A stretch of DNA of 64,000 nt from assembly GCF_963678975.1 (NCBI RefSeq), contig NC_089274.1, positions 24,651,053-24,715,052 on the forward strand. The letters run 5' to 3'. Source of the stretch: Dysidea avara (lineage: Eukaryota > Porifera > Demospongiae > Dictyoceratida > Dysideidae). Shown here piece by piece: positions 30,801 to 39,700 of the stretch (position 1 is the first letter of the stretch; each line of letters opens with the position of its first letter). A program made the translations under genes and the position numbers. The notes below the pieces were generated by a model, which worked only from the letters and a program-made list of their open reading frames with translations, was not told where the DNA came from and ran no database searches.

Positions 30801-31662
30801 AATATTTCATGAATTACGAGAATTAGCTAATAATATTATTGCACAACCCAAAACTACCCTATTGTAAAGTAGTAATACATAGTTGGTTAATTCATAGTAG
30901 TATATACTGTCTATGATAAGTTAGCTAGCTGCATGGCGCCTGGTTTTTAGAAGTAGCACAACATCAACTTGTTTTTTCAAAGAAAGCAACCCTGTGCTGG
31001 GAACCCAGCCTTAGTTCTGTGCATACTTTTTAACTACAACAACTCTGGATATGATCTGGCTACGTAGCTTCATCCAGTCCTTTTCGTGGAGCATGAAATT
31101 TTAAAAATAAATTTTGCATCTTGCAAGATACTGAAAACAATATTGGATTCAATATTGGATACATTATCCGGTTTCATGGTGGATCTAGCAATGGGATACT
31201 ACAATGAACATCCCACAATGGTAGGGGGATTGATTTGTAGAAGTTGATTTTTCGGATTACGGACCCTAGGTATGCCTATACCACAACTATGCACAATACA
31301 CCATGGTCTACACAGCTGCATACACTGTGGTTCTGGGATGACACCAAAACACGACCCTTAGCATAACAAGACGTCGTGTTTGCGCATAGAAGGGCGCTTA
31401 AGTCTTGCAGAGTCAAACGGGAAATTCAGTTATGAGCCACACACCTGCCACCTACTTATAACGCTGAGTAACAATAGTATGAAGGTCGTATACTATTTGC
31501 TAATAACTATTACCTCTTCGCTGCTTTTCCAGTGAGGCGTAGGCTGTCTCGCAGGTGCCCTTTGCATATTGCTTCCCAGTACTGTCGGCAAAAATCATCC
31601 TGCTGTGAAGAATTAGCGTCGCATCCACCCTGCAGCCTTTCATTCACCTGAGTATCTGTCAT
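826..31662 (-). CDS. RHBDF: inactive rhomboid protein (iRhom, RHBDF family), 20 exons
   Basis: Polytopic ER/Golgi pseudoprotease; in animals iRhoms bind ADAM17 or EGF-type ligands and control their traffic. Exons in gene order (high to low): 31662-31514, 19694-19591, 19319-19258, 16509-16438, 16389-16319, 16245-16197, 14998-14947, 14118-14077, 12384-12338, 11765-11517, 10641-10502, 10451-10340, 9342-9268, 9129-8965, 8060-7987, 6698-6635, 5312-5139, 3610-3510, 2079-1926, 1287-826. Phases agree throughout and sum to 805 residues plus stop, against about 855 in vertebrates. TM1 lies in 10451-10340. The luminal Cys-rich domain follows, with [25 protein letters not shown] and EPDQFYRVW. The last exon has GPAG where active rhomboids have GxSG, then the family tail [14 protein letters not shown]. 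From 10451 to the stop the match is very strong. Upstream exons are low-complexity cytoplasmic sequence, joined on splice sites and phase only. The first exon is the least certain: an acceptor-like AG lies just upstream of it. Confidence 0.9.
2203..3346. mobile_element. non-autonomous element with TATGTGAC inverted ends
   Basis: The two ends are inverted relatives of about 38 bp, beginning TATGTGACTGTCTCAG on the left and its near complement on the right. The interior resembles sequence at 34490-34860 (cactgtacaaat followed by an agctgaaactttg-like segment). A younger element (2613-3105) sits inside it. It lies in an iRhom intron. No coding sequence recognised. Confidence 0.5.
2613..3105. mobile_element. 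non-autonomous hAT element, GACCCGG family, copy 1
   Basis: Terminal inverted repeat CAGCGTTGAAACCGGGTC / GACCCGGTTTCAACGTTG. It is flanked by a perfect 8 bp direct repeat atccaaac at 2605-2612 and 3106-3113. An 8 bp target duplication with ends starting CA fits the hAT superfamily. Short GGGTCATCC-type repeats are packed inside both ends. A second copy in inverted orientation is at 51947-52455. Confidence 0.8.
6156..6554. mobile_element. MITE with long inverted repeats
   Basis: About 100 bp at each end are inverted relatives, starting ATGAGCCTTATCCGAAATTA on the left and ending in its complement on the right. The two arms also share the CCCATACAAATTTTACGAA segment. No ORF of note and no convincing target duplication. 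It lies in the intron between iRhom exons 8060-7987 and 6698-6635 on one side and 5312-5139 on the other. Confidence 0.6.
8253..8316. repeat. nested palindromic hairpin
   Basis: GGCTACATTTCGTATGTAGCC at 8256-8276 is nearly self-complementary, and it is repeated inverted at 8285-8309. The 64 bp region can fold into one long or two short hairpins. It is intronic within iRhom; function unknown. Confidence 0.6.
11203..11375. mobile_element. MITE family A, degenerate copy
   Basis: Begins agggatctatgcactaaa and ends in a tttttcactac segment. It shares this head, and a central 'ccccactttgg'-like motif, with elements at 51258-51440 and 51722-51872. Partial inverted symmetry only, so an older copy. 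Intronic in iRhom. Confidence 0.4.
12068..12087. repeat. poly-G run, 20 bp
   Basis: Uninterrupted G20 on the plus strand inside an iRhom intron. Likely G-quadruplex-prone, and its length may be unreliable in the assembly. Confidence 0.9.
15798..15843. repeat. (CA)n microsatellite
   Basis: CA dinucleotide run with one interruption, in an iRhom intron. Confidence 0.95.
15925..16045. mobile_element. MITE family B, degenerate copy
   Basis: Contains gaaacaagggggcacctaaa and an inverted counterpart tcctcaagtgtaggcaacc. It is related to 16616-16751 and 41133-41254 (shared 'acctacagatata / attaaatgtccagtagtatat' theme). Intronic in iRhom. Confidence 0.4.
16616..16751. mobile_element. MITE family B, best copy
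   Basis: Left end agtagtgaaacaagagaggt, right end a near-perfect complement (acccttgtttcactact). About 136 bp with no coding sequence. It inserts between iRhom exons 19319-19258 and 16509-16438. Confidence 0.55.
17233..18879. mobile_element. pogo/Tigger-like non-autonomous element
   Basis: Left end CAGTGGAACCACAGTTATCT, right end the complement of CAGTGGAACCTCAGTTATCT. CAGTGGAACCTCGGTTATC-like ends are typical of pogo/Tigger elements of the Tc1-mariner superfamily (general knowledge). A TA precedes the left end; the right flank reads CA, so the TA duplication is degraded there. About 1.65 kb, with no transposase ORF seen. The interior holds a CTCTATTAGAG motif pair at about 18415-18455. Confidence 0.6.
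19774..20379. mobile_element. non-autonomous element, GATCTGCGAAAACC ends
   Basis: Inverted ends of about 35 bp: tgactggatctgcgaaaacc on the left, and the complement of tgatcagatctgcaaaacct on the right. The same end type flanks 34075-35355. No gene inside that I can recognise; the longer open frames have no family features. Confidence 0.55.
22140..23150. repeat. 1 kb degenerate minisatellite, ~30/60 bp unit
   Basis: About 1 kb of repeats built from two alternating half-units of about 30 bp. One is like ggtgatttgtttgtagctga and the other like ggtaacttcttctagctgat, each followed by a CTCTACAG-type segment. Units vary and some are truncated. An open frame on the minus strand (22712-22993) is only the repeat read through. 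It lies in the first intron of iRhom and ends at a CTCTATTAGAGTA motif. Confidence 0.85.
25394..27736 (-). mobile_element. full-length hAT transposon with decayed transposase
   Basis: Flanked by a perfect 8 bp duplication gatccacc at 25386-25393 and 27737-27744. Ends are inverted: tacagctgtgaacc on the left, ggttcacagctcta on the right. Subterminal CCGGTTAAC-type repeats occur near both ends. Size 2343 bp. It carries a BED-type hAT transposase on the minus strand, with several breaks. The target lies inside a tandemly repeated sequence (compare 25325-25385 with 27745-28060), in iRhom intron 1. Confidence 0.85.
25691..27540 (-). pseudogene. hAT transposase (ZBED-like), disrupted
   Basis: Read 27540 to 25691. 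An N-terminal BED zinc finger (WKYFGV, CKLC, then HLRTNH) is followed by the RNase-H-like core with [19 protein letters not shown] and [13 protein letters not shown]. The C-terminal hAT dimerisation domain has [20 protein letters not shown] and [10 protein letters not shown]. The order and length fit animal ZBED/hAT-Ac transposases of about 600 residues. Breaks seen: a frameshift near 27330 just after the BED finger, an in-frame TGA near 26791, another TGA near 26600, and a frame change near 26205, where a stretch containing ctggtcaatgaaattg occurs twice in tandem. The copy is therefore not expected to be active. Confidence 0.85.
27745..28060. repeat. tandem repeat of ~130-180 bp interrupted by the hAT element
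   Basis: Segments containing 'catgtgcctgttctactttg', 'cgagttcttatcc' and 'ggaacagtcagttgaac' recur at about 27760-27860 and 27950-28060. A truncated unit at 25325-25385 lies on the far side of the hAT element, which therefore landed within the array. A C26 run occupies 28007-28032. Confidence 0.6.
29171..31269. mobile_element. 2.1 kb fold-back element
   Basis: The left arm begins CTAGGGTCCGCAATCCGAAA and the right arm ends in its complement (ttcggattacggaccctag). Inverted similarity continues inward for about 470 bp on the left: 29171-29641 pairs with parts of 30149-31269. The right arm is split by about 640 bp at roughly 30290-30946, bounded by the direct repeat gcgcctggttt. Flanks carry a 5 bp direct repeat gtatg (29166-29170, 31270-31274). 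No transposase recognised. It lies in iRhom intron 1. Confidence 0.7.
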
Positions 31663-31788
31663 CGATGTCAGTTCCACGATTTCCTCTTTCTAAAAATAAA
31701 AAATCAAAAAAATCCAGATCAATCTTCGGTTTTCTTCCGCTATACGTACTGGAACGTGATCACACTCTCGTATTTAAGTTATCTGAAG
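31663..31788. promoter_or_regulatory. bidirectional promoter region, iRhom / GALK
   Basis: Only 126 bp separate the proposed iRhom ATG (minus, 31662) from the galactokinase ATG (plus, 31789). Both promoters must overlap here or lie in the neighbouring exon. No TATA box stands out. This holds only if 31662-31514 is really the first coding exon of iRhom. Confidence 0.5.
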
Positions 31789-34700
31789 ATGGCCGAGGAT
31801 CTTTGCAAAGAAGCTCTTAAAAGATTTGCAGCTCAATTCGGGGGCGATAAACCAGCAAATATAGCAGCGTTTGCACCAGGAAGGGTTAATCTTATAGGAG
31901 AACATACCGACTATAATGATGGATTTGTTTTTCCCATGGTAAGGGAGAATTATAAAATACAGACCCACAATCGGAAAATTTCCCACACAGGCTATTGAAT
32001 ATGGAACAGTGATAGTTGGATTACGTAATGATACTGGCAAATGTGCAGTGTTAACATGTGCTGATGTTGGAGATGAGCCAAATTTAGCAGAATTTGATGC
32101 TCCCAAGGATGACAAACCGTTAGAGCCAGGGGAGCCAAAATGGGCCAACTATGTCAAAGGAGTAATAGATCAATTTGACAATGGAAAGGGAATTGTACCT
32201 GGATTTAATGCTGTAGTTATGTCAAATGTTCCCCTTGGCAGTGGGTTATCTAGTTCAGCTTCCTTGGAGGTAGCGACACTATTTTTTATTGAGCAGTTAT
32301 GCCCAGATGCTGAAGAAAGGACGGAGTCTGAGAGGGCTCTGCTGTGCCAACAGGCAGAGCACAAGTTTGCTGGAGTCAAGTGTGGTATCATGGATCAGTT
32401 TATATCTGTAATGGGAAAGGCTGGCCAGGGACTCTTGTTGGACTGTAGGTATGGTATGTCTGTAGTGTGTGTGGGTGCAGTGTGTGTGTGTGTGTGTGTG
32501 TCCATCCGTCCGTCTGTCCGTCCATCCATCCATCCCAGTTTCACTGCTTAGTACGTTGCTGATGATTTTTAAAAACTTAATGGCGATGTTACAAAATGCT
32601 TTGCAGTGGGTAAAGTCCAGCTGGACTTTATAAGCCACTAGAGCGTAGCATAGGTTACTTGGGGAGCTAGTTCTGGAGGAGTGCTGAGGCATTTGAGTTG
32701 GTATGACACATCTTTAGGATTTCGTGTTATCTGGGGAAACCAAGTGCCCTTGACTCACATAGTAGGTAGAGCTTAGGTTCTTAGTGAGGTACCCAAGAGG
32801 ATTAGATTTACATTTATACAAAAGAATGTTGTTTTATTGTACTTCCTGTATTGTGCTGTCCATCACCAAGTAGACTTACATTTGTGGCCTTATCAGTAAT
32901 GCCAATGAGACTTGTGCATGGTGTTGACTCAAGAGAACACAGTGCCAAGTGGTTGAACTATTTACTACTCTGTAAGTGTAAGCGACTGACTCAATACTAT
33001 TGACAGCAAGAAAAATTAAATATCTAGCACAGTTAAAAGAATGCTTAGAGCTAATCGTGGCACTTATGCAAGAGATAGTAGTTACTGTTATACGTAGCAG
33101 TATGTTTAACAATGGGGATTGTTTCTGCTTCCTGTTTTGCATACACATAGCATCAGCTATATAGTCACTTACTTTCAATACCATGCTCCATTAGTTATCT
33201 TAATAATATGGTAGATGATGGCTTGATAGCCACATTGTGAGACTATAAGTGGTTGCTAAGGAACTTTCAAACACACGATACCGTCTTATCACGTGTAGTG
33301 CCACATGTTCACTGGTCTAGTGACACGAATGCTTGTAGACATGGCATTCTCTTTCCTATCTCATTCCAAAACGCATGATGGTGTACATAAATTTTGTCTT
33401 AGCAAAAATAGTGCCTTCCAGTTCCGAGTCCCTTTCTTTTGTAAGAGTTAAACCATTAGTGCTGTGTGTCATATCAGGACCTGAAGGGTATGCCTTTGGC
33501 ACTTAAAAAAGTTCCCATTCATAATTTTCAAACCAGCATTGAGAGTGAGATGGTCCCATTTGCTGTTTTGAGCAAATGCAGATCGCAAACATGATTCAGT
33601 AAACTCACTTTTGTCTGTACTGAGAGGAAAGTAGCTTGGAACACCATGTATGATGGAACCTTTCTATAACCAGCCGCTTAGGGACTTTGTTGTCTTGCTA
33701 ATGTAGCTACCTGTATAGAAAGGGCAAAAGCATTGTGACTGGCTTACACCTAGTTGTGGCACTTAGCACAGTATGCTGATGATCAGAATATAAACACATA
33801 CATACACTGTGCTAACAGCTCAGTTGGTACATGGTGTTAATTGTGATAAAGTACTTAAAGCACGATACATGTGCTAGTATATATATGGAGTTGTGATTGT
33901 GGGTTTAGTGTGTTGTTTGTTTAGTTGATTTTATTTTTCATGCATCATCAAGTGATAGTGTAGTTTAGTTTGGCTCTCAACAAGTTGCCAAATGTATGCA
34001 TAGTATTTGTGTCTCTATTAATAAGACCACCTCATAATAGTAATCATGTCAAGTTGGCCCAAAGGGTACTTAATATGTGACCAGATCTGCGAGAATCCCA
34101 TATGTTAGCGCAAGCCTAATTTTACAGTAGAATGCAATAAACGCTATGGGTGAAATATTTATGAAATCAAAAAAGTTCTGTAAATTTTTTGAGCACTTGA
34201 AGGAAGGTGGTAACGGCAAATACCTTGGTAGCATCGTGATCCGAAAAGCAAGAGGAGTTTGGAAATCTTTGTTTTGTGTCAGTGCTCCCAAGGGGACAGA
34301 AGATATGAATGTTAGTCTAACTTGTGTTGGACAAGTGGTTACCTCGTGTTTTTGCCCTTGTCCTGGCTGTAGGAAAGGGCTGGAAGACAAAACTTATCCA
34401 ACAATGGATTTGCCTGTTCATGTAGAATCCGATGGTGTAAGTTGCATCTCGGTAAAGGACTATATTTGTAAGTTATTGCTGTTTGATTAAGTGCCTGTAG
34501 TTTATTTTCCGTAATGTCACTGTACAAATCGATTTTCCCGTTGTTGCCACATTGTAGCCCTGTATCTTCAAAAGTTCAATGCTTCTAGAGCTGAAACTTT
34601 GGTTGACCATTCCTTTGGCTATCTAGATAAAGAAAATGTAAAAAAATAGAATTCAAAGTATGTGACCGTCTCAGCAAAAACCCGACTTGTTTGCACAATT

Positions 34701-36452
34701 TCAGATTTTTAAAATTTTTCTCAGCATTATCTGCAGTGTCCAAGGAATAGATCACCAAAGTTTCAGCCTTCTGTGGTAAGTAGTTTTGGAAGTATAGCGC
34801 TAGACAGTGGGAAGAGCAAGATAATCGATTTGTGCAGTGACTATACTGAAAATAAACTACAGGCACTTACATTTGCAGGCATAACTTCCGTTTGGATTAG
34901 TCTACAATGTTACAATTTGGTTTAAAATGTTCACCATGGATTAGCACATCAACGAAGGTATAGTGTTAGCCCTGTAGTCACTTGTGCATATGGATATGAA
35001 GGTTTGGTAGAAGAAATGATGATGATCTTGTTTACGTTTACTGCATCGTAAACAAACGCACGTGACATGCATTCCGTTGGAGCTATAGAAACAAAACAAA
35101 GACTTTCAAACTCTCCGTGAGCGAATAAGATGGTATATAGTTTTAATCGATTTGAGTATTCCTTTTTCAAGTCACAACTGGCCCAATAAAAACTTGCTTA
35201 TTTTTTCTTTATAGCATACATAATTTTACGAATAATTTTTAAATTTCATTTTTCTCAATACGCATGCTTGTGCAAACAAGTCGGGTTTTTGCTGAGACGG
35301 TCGGTCACAAATGCGCTAACATAATTATGAGGTTCTTGCAGATCCAGTCACATATACTAAATGACTTAATGATAAAGACTCTATCACATGTTTTGCTATT
35401 TAGACCACCCTACAGTCCCCGGTTGATCAAACTGGATAATCCTAATGTCGTCTTCTTGATCTGTAACACAAAGGTACGTCATGAGCTGGCCAGTGGAGAG
35501 TACAACAAGAGGAGGGAAACTTGTAAAGCTGCAGCTGAAAAAATGGCGAAGCCATCACTAAGAGATGCCAGTATTCATGATCTTGAAAGTGTGTGTGTAT
35601 GTTTGTATGTACATATAGTGATTGCGTGGGTGTGTGTGTGCATGTGTGTAGTGCTCTTTGTGTCTGTGTTACTCACTATTCAGTTTACATATTCTTATAG
35701 TGAAGAAGTCGGTGCTGGCCCCAGATGAGTATTGTCGTGCAAGGCACGTCATCACTGAGGGCAATCGAGTCATTGTCTCCATCCAGTCTATTCAAGTGGG
35801 AGACTATAAGAAGTTTGGTCAACTGATGAAACAGAGTCACACCTCACTAAAGTATGTCACCTACCATGTGATCTCCGTATTCTTATCTCATTTCACTGGC
35901 TCCCCAGGGAATTTTTTGTGTGACTTTGTGCAGGTTTAAGGAAATACGTTTCTAAGTCTGTAAACCCTAACCATCTGTATGTAAAAGTTAATTTATCTTG
36001 CTGTATGTGTGGGTTTTGTCAAGTGGTGTTTTGTGACTACTATTCAAATGGTTTTGTATATACAACATAATATGTAACTTTTCAGGGAAAATTGTATGGA
36101 TCGAGTTATGAACGTATGCATACTGAAATGTTCTTTTTGTTTTTATAGAGCATTTCTTGACTATTTGTTGTGGTCTCAATTAGCTGAACATTTTTGTCGT
36201 TCTAGGGATGACTACCAAGTCTCTTGTGCTGAGCTGGATAAAGTTGTTGAGCTTGCACTACAGATACAAGGAGTGTATGGCTCTCGTATGACTGGTGGAG
36301 GATTTGGTGGATGTTCAGTCACCCTGGTGGAGAAAAGCTTCCTTCAGCGTACCATGGACAAGATCTTGTCAGGATATCCCAATGCAGAGTTCTTTGTATC
36401 ATCACCTGGAGATGGTGCCAAGGTCATCGATCTCACAACGCTAGGAGTATAA
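31789..36452 (+). CDS. GALK1: galactokinase, 5 exons
   Basis: Cytosolic GHMP kinase that phosphorylates D-galactose with ATP, the committed step of the Leloir pathway. Exons: 31789-31938, 31991-32448, 35404-35588, 35701-35851, 36206-36452; phases agree and give 396 residues, against 392 in human GALK1. Signatures seen: [17 protein letters not shown] near the N-terminus (galactose-binding signature), [16 protein letters not shown] (ATP-binding GHMP loop), CGIMDQFIS with the expected catalytic Asp, and [15 protein letters not shown] near the C-terminus (GHMP motif 3). The start at 31789 matches the family N-terminus (MAEDL...); an in-frame ATG at 31756 is less likely. Intron 2 (32449-35403) holds a nested transposon. 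For exon 3 the acceptor at 35403 was preferred over one at 35415 because it keeps the family spacing. No missing residue noticed. GALK1 is favoured over GALK2 on length and motif match. Confidence 0.95.
34075..35355. mobile_element. nested non-autonomous elements in GALK intron 2
   Basis: The outer inverted ends are tgaccagatctgcgagaatc on the left and the complement of tgactggatctgcaagaacc on the right, the same end type as 19774-20379. An inner inverted pair starts tatgtgaccgtctcagcaaa near 34659 and closes near 35308, related to the ends of 2203-3346. The open frames inside have no recognisable domain. Confidence 0.55.
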
Positions 36453-36754
36453 CCCCAAAACACTGGCTGGTTAAGTAACTGCACTTACGTAAGCCGCAAA
36501 TTTTGTAGGCCCTGCCTTTGGGGATATAATACATATGTACTTAACTATTTTACTTGTGGGTGCACTCTTTGAAATGATGATTATTTTTAATAATACAAAT
36601 CACATACAATGTTTTTACACACACACACACACACATTACATAAGGATCATATACAAAAACATTAAAAGCATTGTGCACTTACAAAAGGTATATTAGCTTT
36701 GATTGCATGACTGTGTAAGTCCTATGTACGTCACTGCTGCATTTGGTGTTGCTG

Positions 36755-39700
36755 CTATTCCCCATTTGCTGACACGACAATTGTAACAATCACGGCAGTG
36801 ATCAGTAGTGTCCAGAATATGAAAGACAGTCTGGAGAGGATTCTTGCAGTTCGGGCATGCTTCCACGCCTGCACAATCTCACCGTTGCCAACTGCTTCAC
36901 GAGCCTAATACAATGAGTTAAGCATGTTATGTCCGCTACACCTACACATTGCTGACAGCATATATGTAACATACTTTCATGGCATAAGCAATGGCGAACA
37001 CTCCAACAGGAAAGAAGAAGATGGTGGCAATGACAGCCATGCAAGTGTAATCAGGAGGTGGGGGAACTGACACTTGACGATATGCACAACCTGATATATT
37101 TCTGACCTGTAGTAACGATGAACAGTACATGTAACAACTATTGACCAACAACATGTAACAGAGTACAGTCAAGTCAAAACTTTATTTAGTAGGTTTCATG
37201 GCACAGCAGGAAAAGGCCACCTTGTTATTGAGGCCACCATTTCTAGTCTTGGCAGGTAGGTTTTAATGTAATGGAGCTTCTCTACCCTTTCACAGCCAAA
37301 AATGTGTTTCTTGATATTCATTCTTTAAGTTGGCTTGTGTCCTTACCATATGCCAAGCACTGACTAACATGTCAGTGTACTCTTCAAATGGTAAAGATAA
37401 AACAAACTCTTTGTGCATACAAATAGCAGTATGTTAGGGTCATAAAACAGCAATGCTATTAATTTTTTTTCACAAACTATTTCAGTTCTGCAGTGTGCAT
37501 TGGAAGTCACAACTTGGGCTATAATACAAACAGCTGTTTAGACCTGGTCACATGAAAGTACTTGTCCCCATACATTCACACAATATTATTATTATAAACA
37601 ACAACTACAGGATTACTGTAGGTGTGTTGTTAATACCTACACGATGACATGCAAGACATTTCAATTTCCTTGTAACTGACACTTCAACCTTTTCATACCA
37701 TATACTGCATTTGGAATTCCTACAAAACTGTTGGCTTTCCTGTGAAACTCAATAAAATCACAGGATCATCCTGATTTTAAATTATCCACTACATACTACA
37801 GCCACTGAACGATCAATAGCGGAATATTTAACTGCTAGTTACCTCATGGTCAGTTTACATAATTCATCCAATCAGTACCAAAGTACAAGAAAAATGAGCA
37901 TTTAAATAGTACAGTACTGTGTATGACCGTATAGAAGCCCGGGCGTTTATTTCCTATAAATCATTTTTGACCCGGCGTTTAAATGAGACCGGCGTTAATT
38001 TGGACCCGGGAGTTTATTTCTTACTAGCCACTCGATGAGAATGACAGGTGCCAGTACAAGTACCTACGAAATACGAAATCCATAGCCCATCACGTATTTG
38101 GACTCCTCTGCTGGGTGAAACATTGGAAGTCGGGTGGAAAGATGACAATGACCACGATAAATACGCTATGGCCATCACCAGAAGAGAAGGCATAGTCAAA
38201 CAAGACAAGACATCATGATGAGACATCACTGTATAGTTAGCAGCTGACACAAGTTTAGAACCCCTTTCAGTGCATATCATTAGCGGATGGCGACCACCGC
38301 TGCTGCCTTCCAGTTGTGTGTGCGGAAAACAGTTTTCGGTTGAACATGCTTCCAGCTGTCCGTGTGGCGGCCTCCCAACTATCAGTCATAATGAGCTTCG
38401 GGATATTACTGCTGGATTGCTAACCGAACTGTGTCATGGTGTTGAAGTTGAACCATCCCTGCAACCACTTTCGGGGGAATCATTTTGGTTGCGATCGGCC
38501 AATACTGAAGATGGGGCACGTCTTGATGTTGTTGCTAATGGCTTCTGGGAACGCGGGCAGAATGCTTATTTTGATGTTAAAGTCTTCAATCCTTTTGCTC
38601 CTACGCACTGTTCAATTTCTTTATCACAGTGCTACAGGCGTGCGGAGCTAGAGAAGAAGAGAAAATATGAGGAGAGAATCCGGGAAGTTGAGCATGGGTC
38701 ATTTTCACCATTGATTTTTTCATGTACTGGAGGTATGGGACCTTTGGCCACCGTTGTTTACAAACGAATTGCCACACTACTCGCTGAGAAGCATGGACAA
38801 TCATATAGCAAAACATTGTACTGGTTACGATGTAGGCTGGGATTTTCATTGCTCCGTTCAGCTGTTCAATGTTTAAGAGGTTCAAGGTCCTCTTACCACC
38901 GCTGTGGATCGGGCGAGACAGCTGTCATTGACCTTGCTTATGCAGAAGGCAGGCTGGACTCAGCTTCACCTGACTAACTTTATATTTGTTTCATGTGCTT
39001 GTAAATATGCGTCCTTTATTTTATGCACAAAATATAATTAATAATTAGCACCCCGGCGTTTAAATGAGCCCCGGCGTTTATTATGACAGTCCCCTAGCTG
39101 TACCGGCGTATATTTGAGCCCCTGCGTGTGTTTGAGCCCGGCTTTAATACGGTCATATACGGTACATACTATGATACTAGGAAATAATCCAACAACTGAA
39201 TGTGTTACTGTATAATACTCTCAATAGCAGCTTGACGTATTATATTGAAATACGTCAAGCGATTAGCCAATAGAATTAGTATTACACTTGTTTGTCAAGG
39301 TCCCATGACAAAAATCTATAATACTAATTTGATTGGCTAAAATAGTGTGGTGTATTTATATTAGAAGTAAATGTCCGATTCGACAACTATTGTTACCATA
39401 GTGATAGATGTCCCCAAGGTATGACAAAATACGGTTGCGTAACAACGGTTGCTAAGGTAAAAGTAATTTTGAGACCATAGCAACGGTTGCCAGGCAACGG
39501 TTGCTAAGTGTGATTGGTCTTTTGCAGTGGTTATTTTTGAATTTCTGTTGCCTAGTAACAGTTGCTATGGTTGTCGGATTAATTTGCAATAGGACGGATG
39601 GCTGTGGTATTCGGGATTAATAGTTCTCGCATTGTAAACAGGAAGGAAATAGTGCGAGGCGAAGCCGAGCACTATTTTACTCCTTCCTGTTTACAATGCT

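Larger units (their letters stand above)
37924..39155 (+). mobile_element. TA-flanked element with CCGGCGTTTA iterons and nuclease-like ORF
   Basis: Ends are short inverted repeats TGACCGTATagAAGCC / GGCtttAATACGGTCA, flanked by TA on both sides. Just inside each end lie three to four copies of a CCGGCGTTTAAATGAG-like motif, in the same orientation at both ends. Between them are a HIRAN-like fragment (38045-38218) and an ORF ending at 38977. It is inserted in dispanin intron 2. GC content is visibly higher than in the surroundings, which suggests a separate origin. Confidence 0.6.

Noticed and set aside
34070..34490. Frames on both strands in GALK intron 2
   Set aside because: They lie within transposon ends, overlap each other on opposite strands and lack family features.
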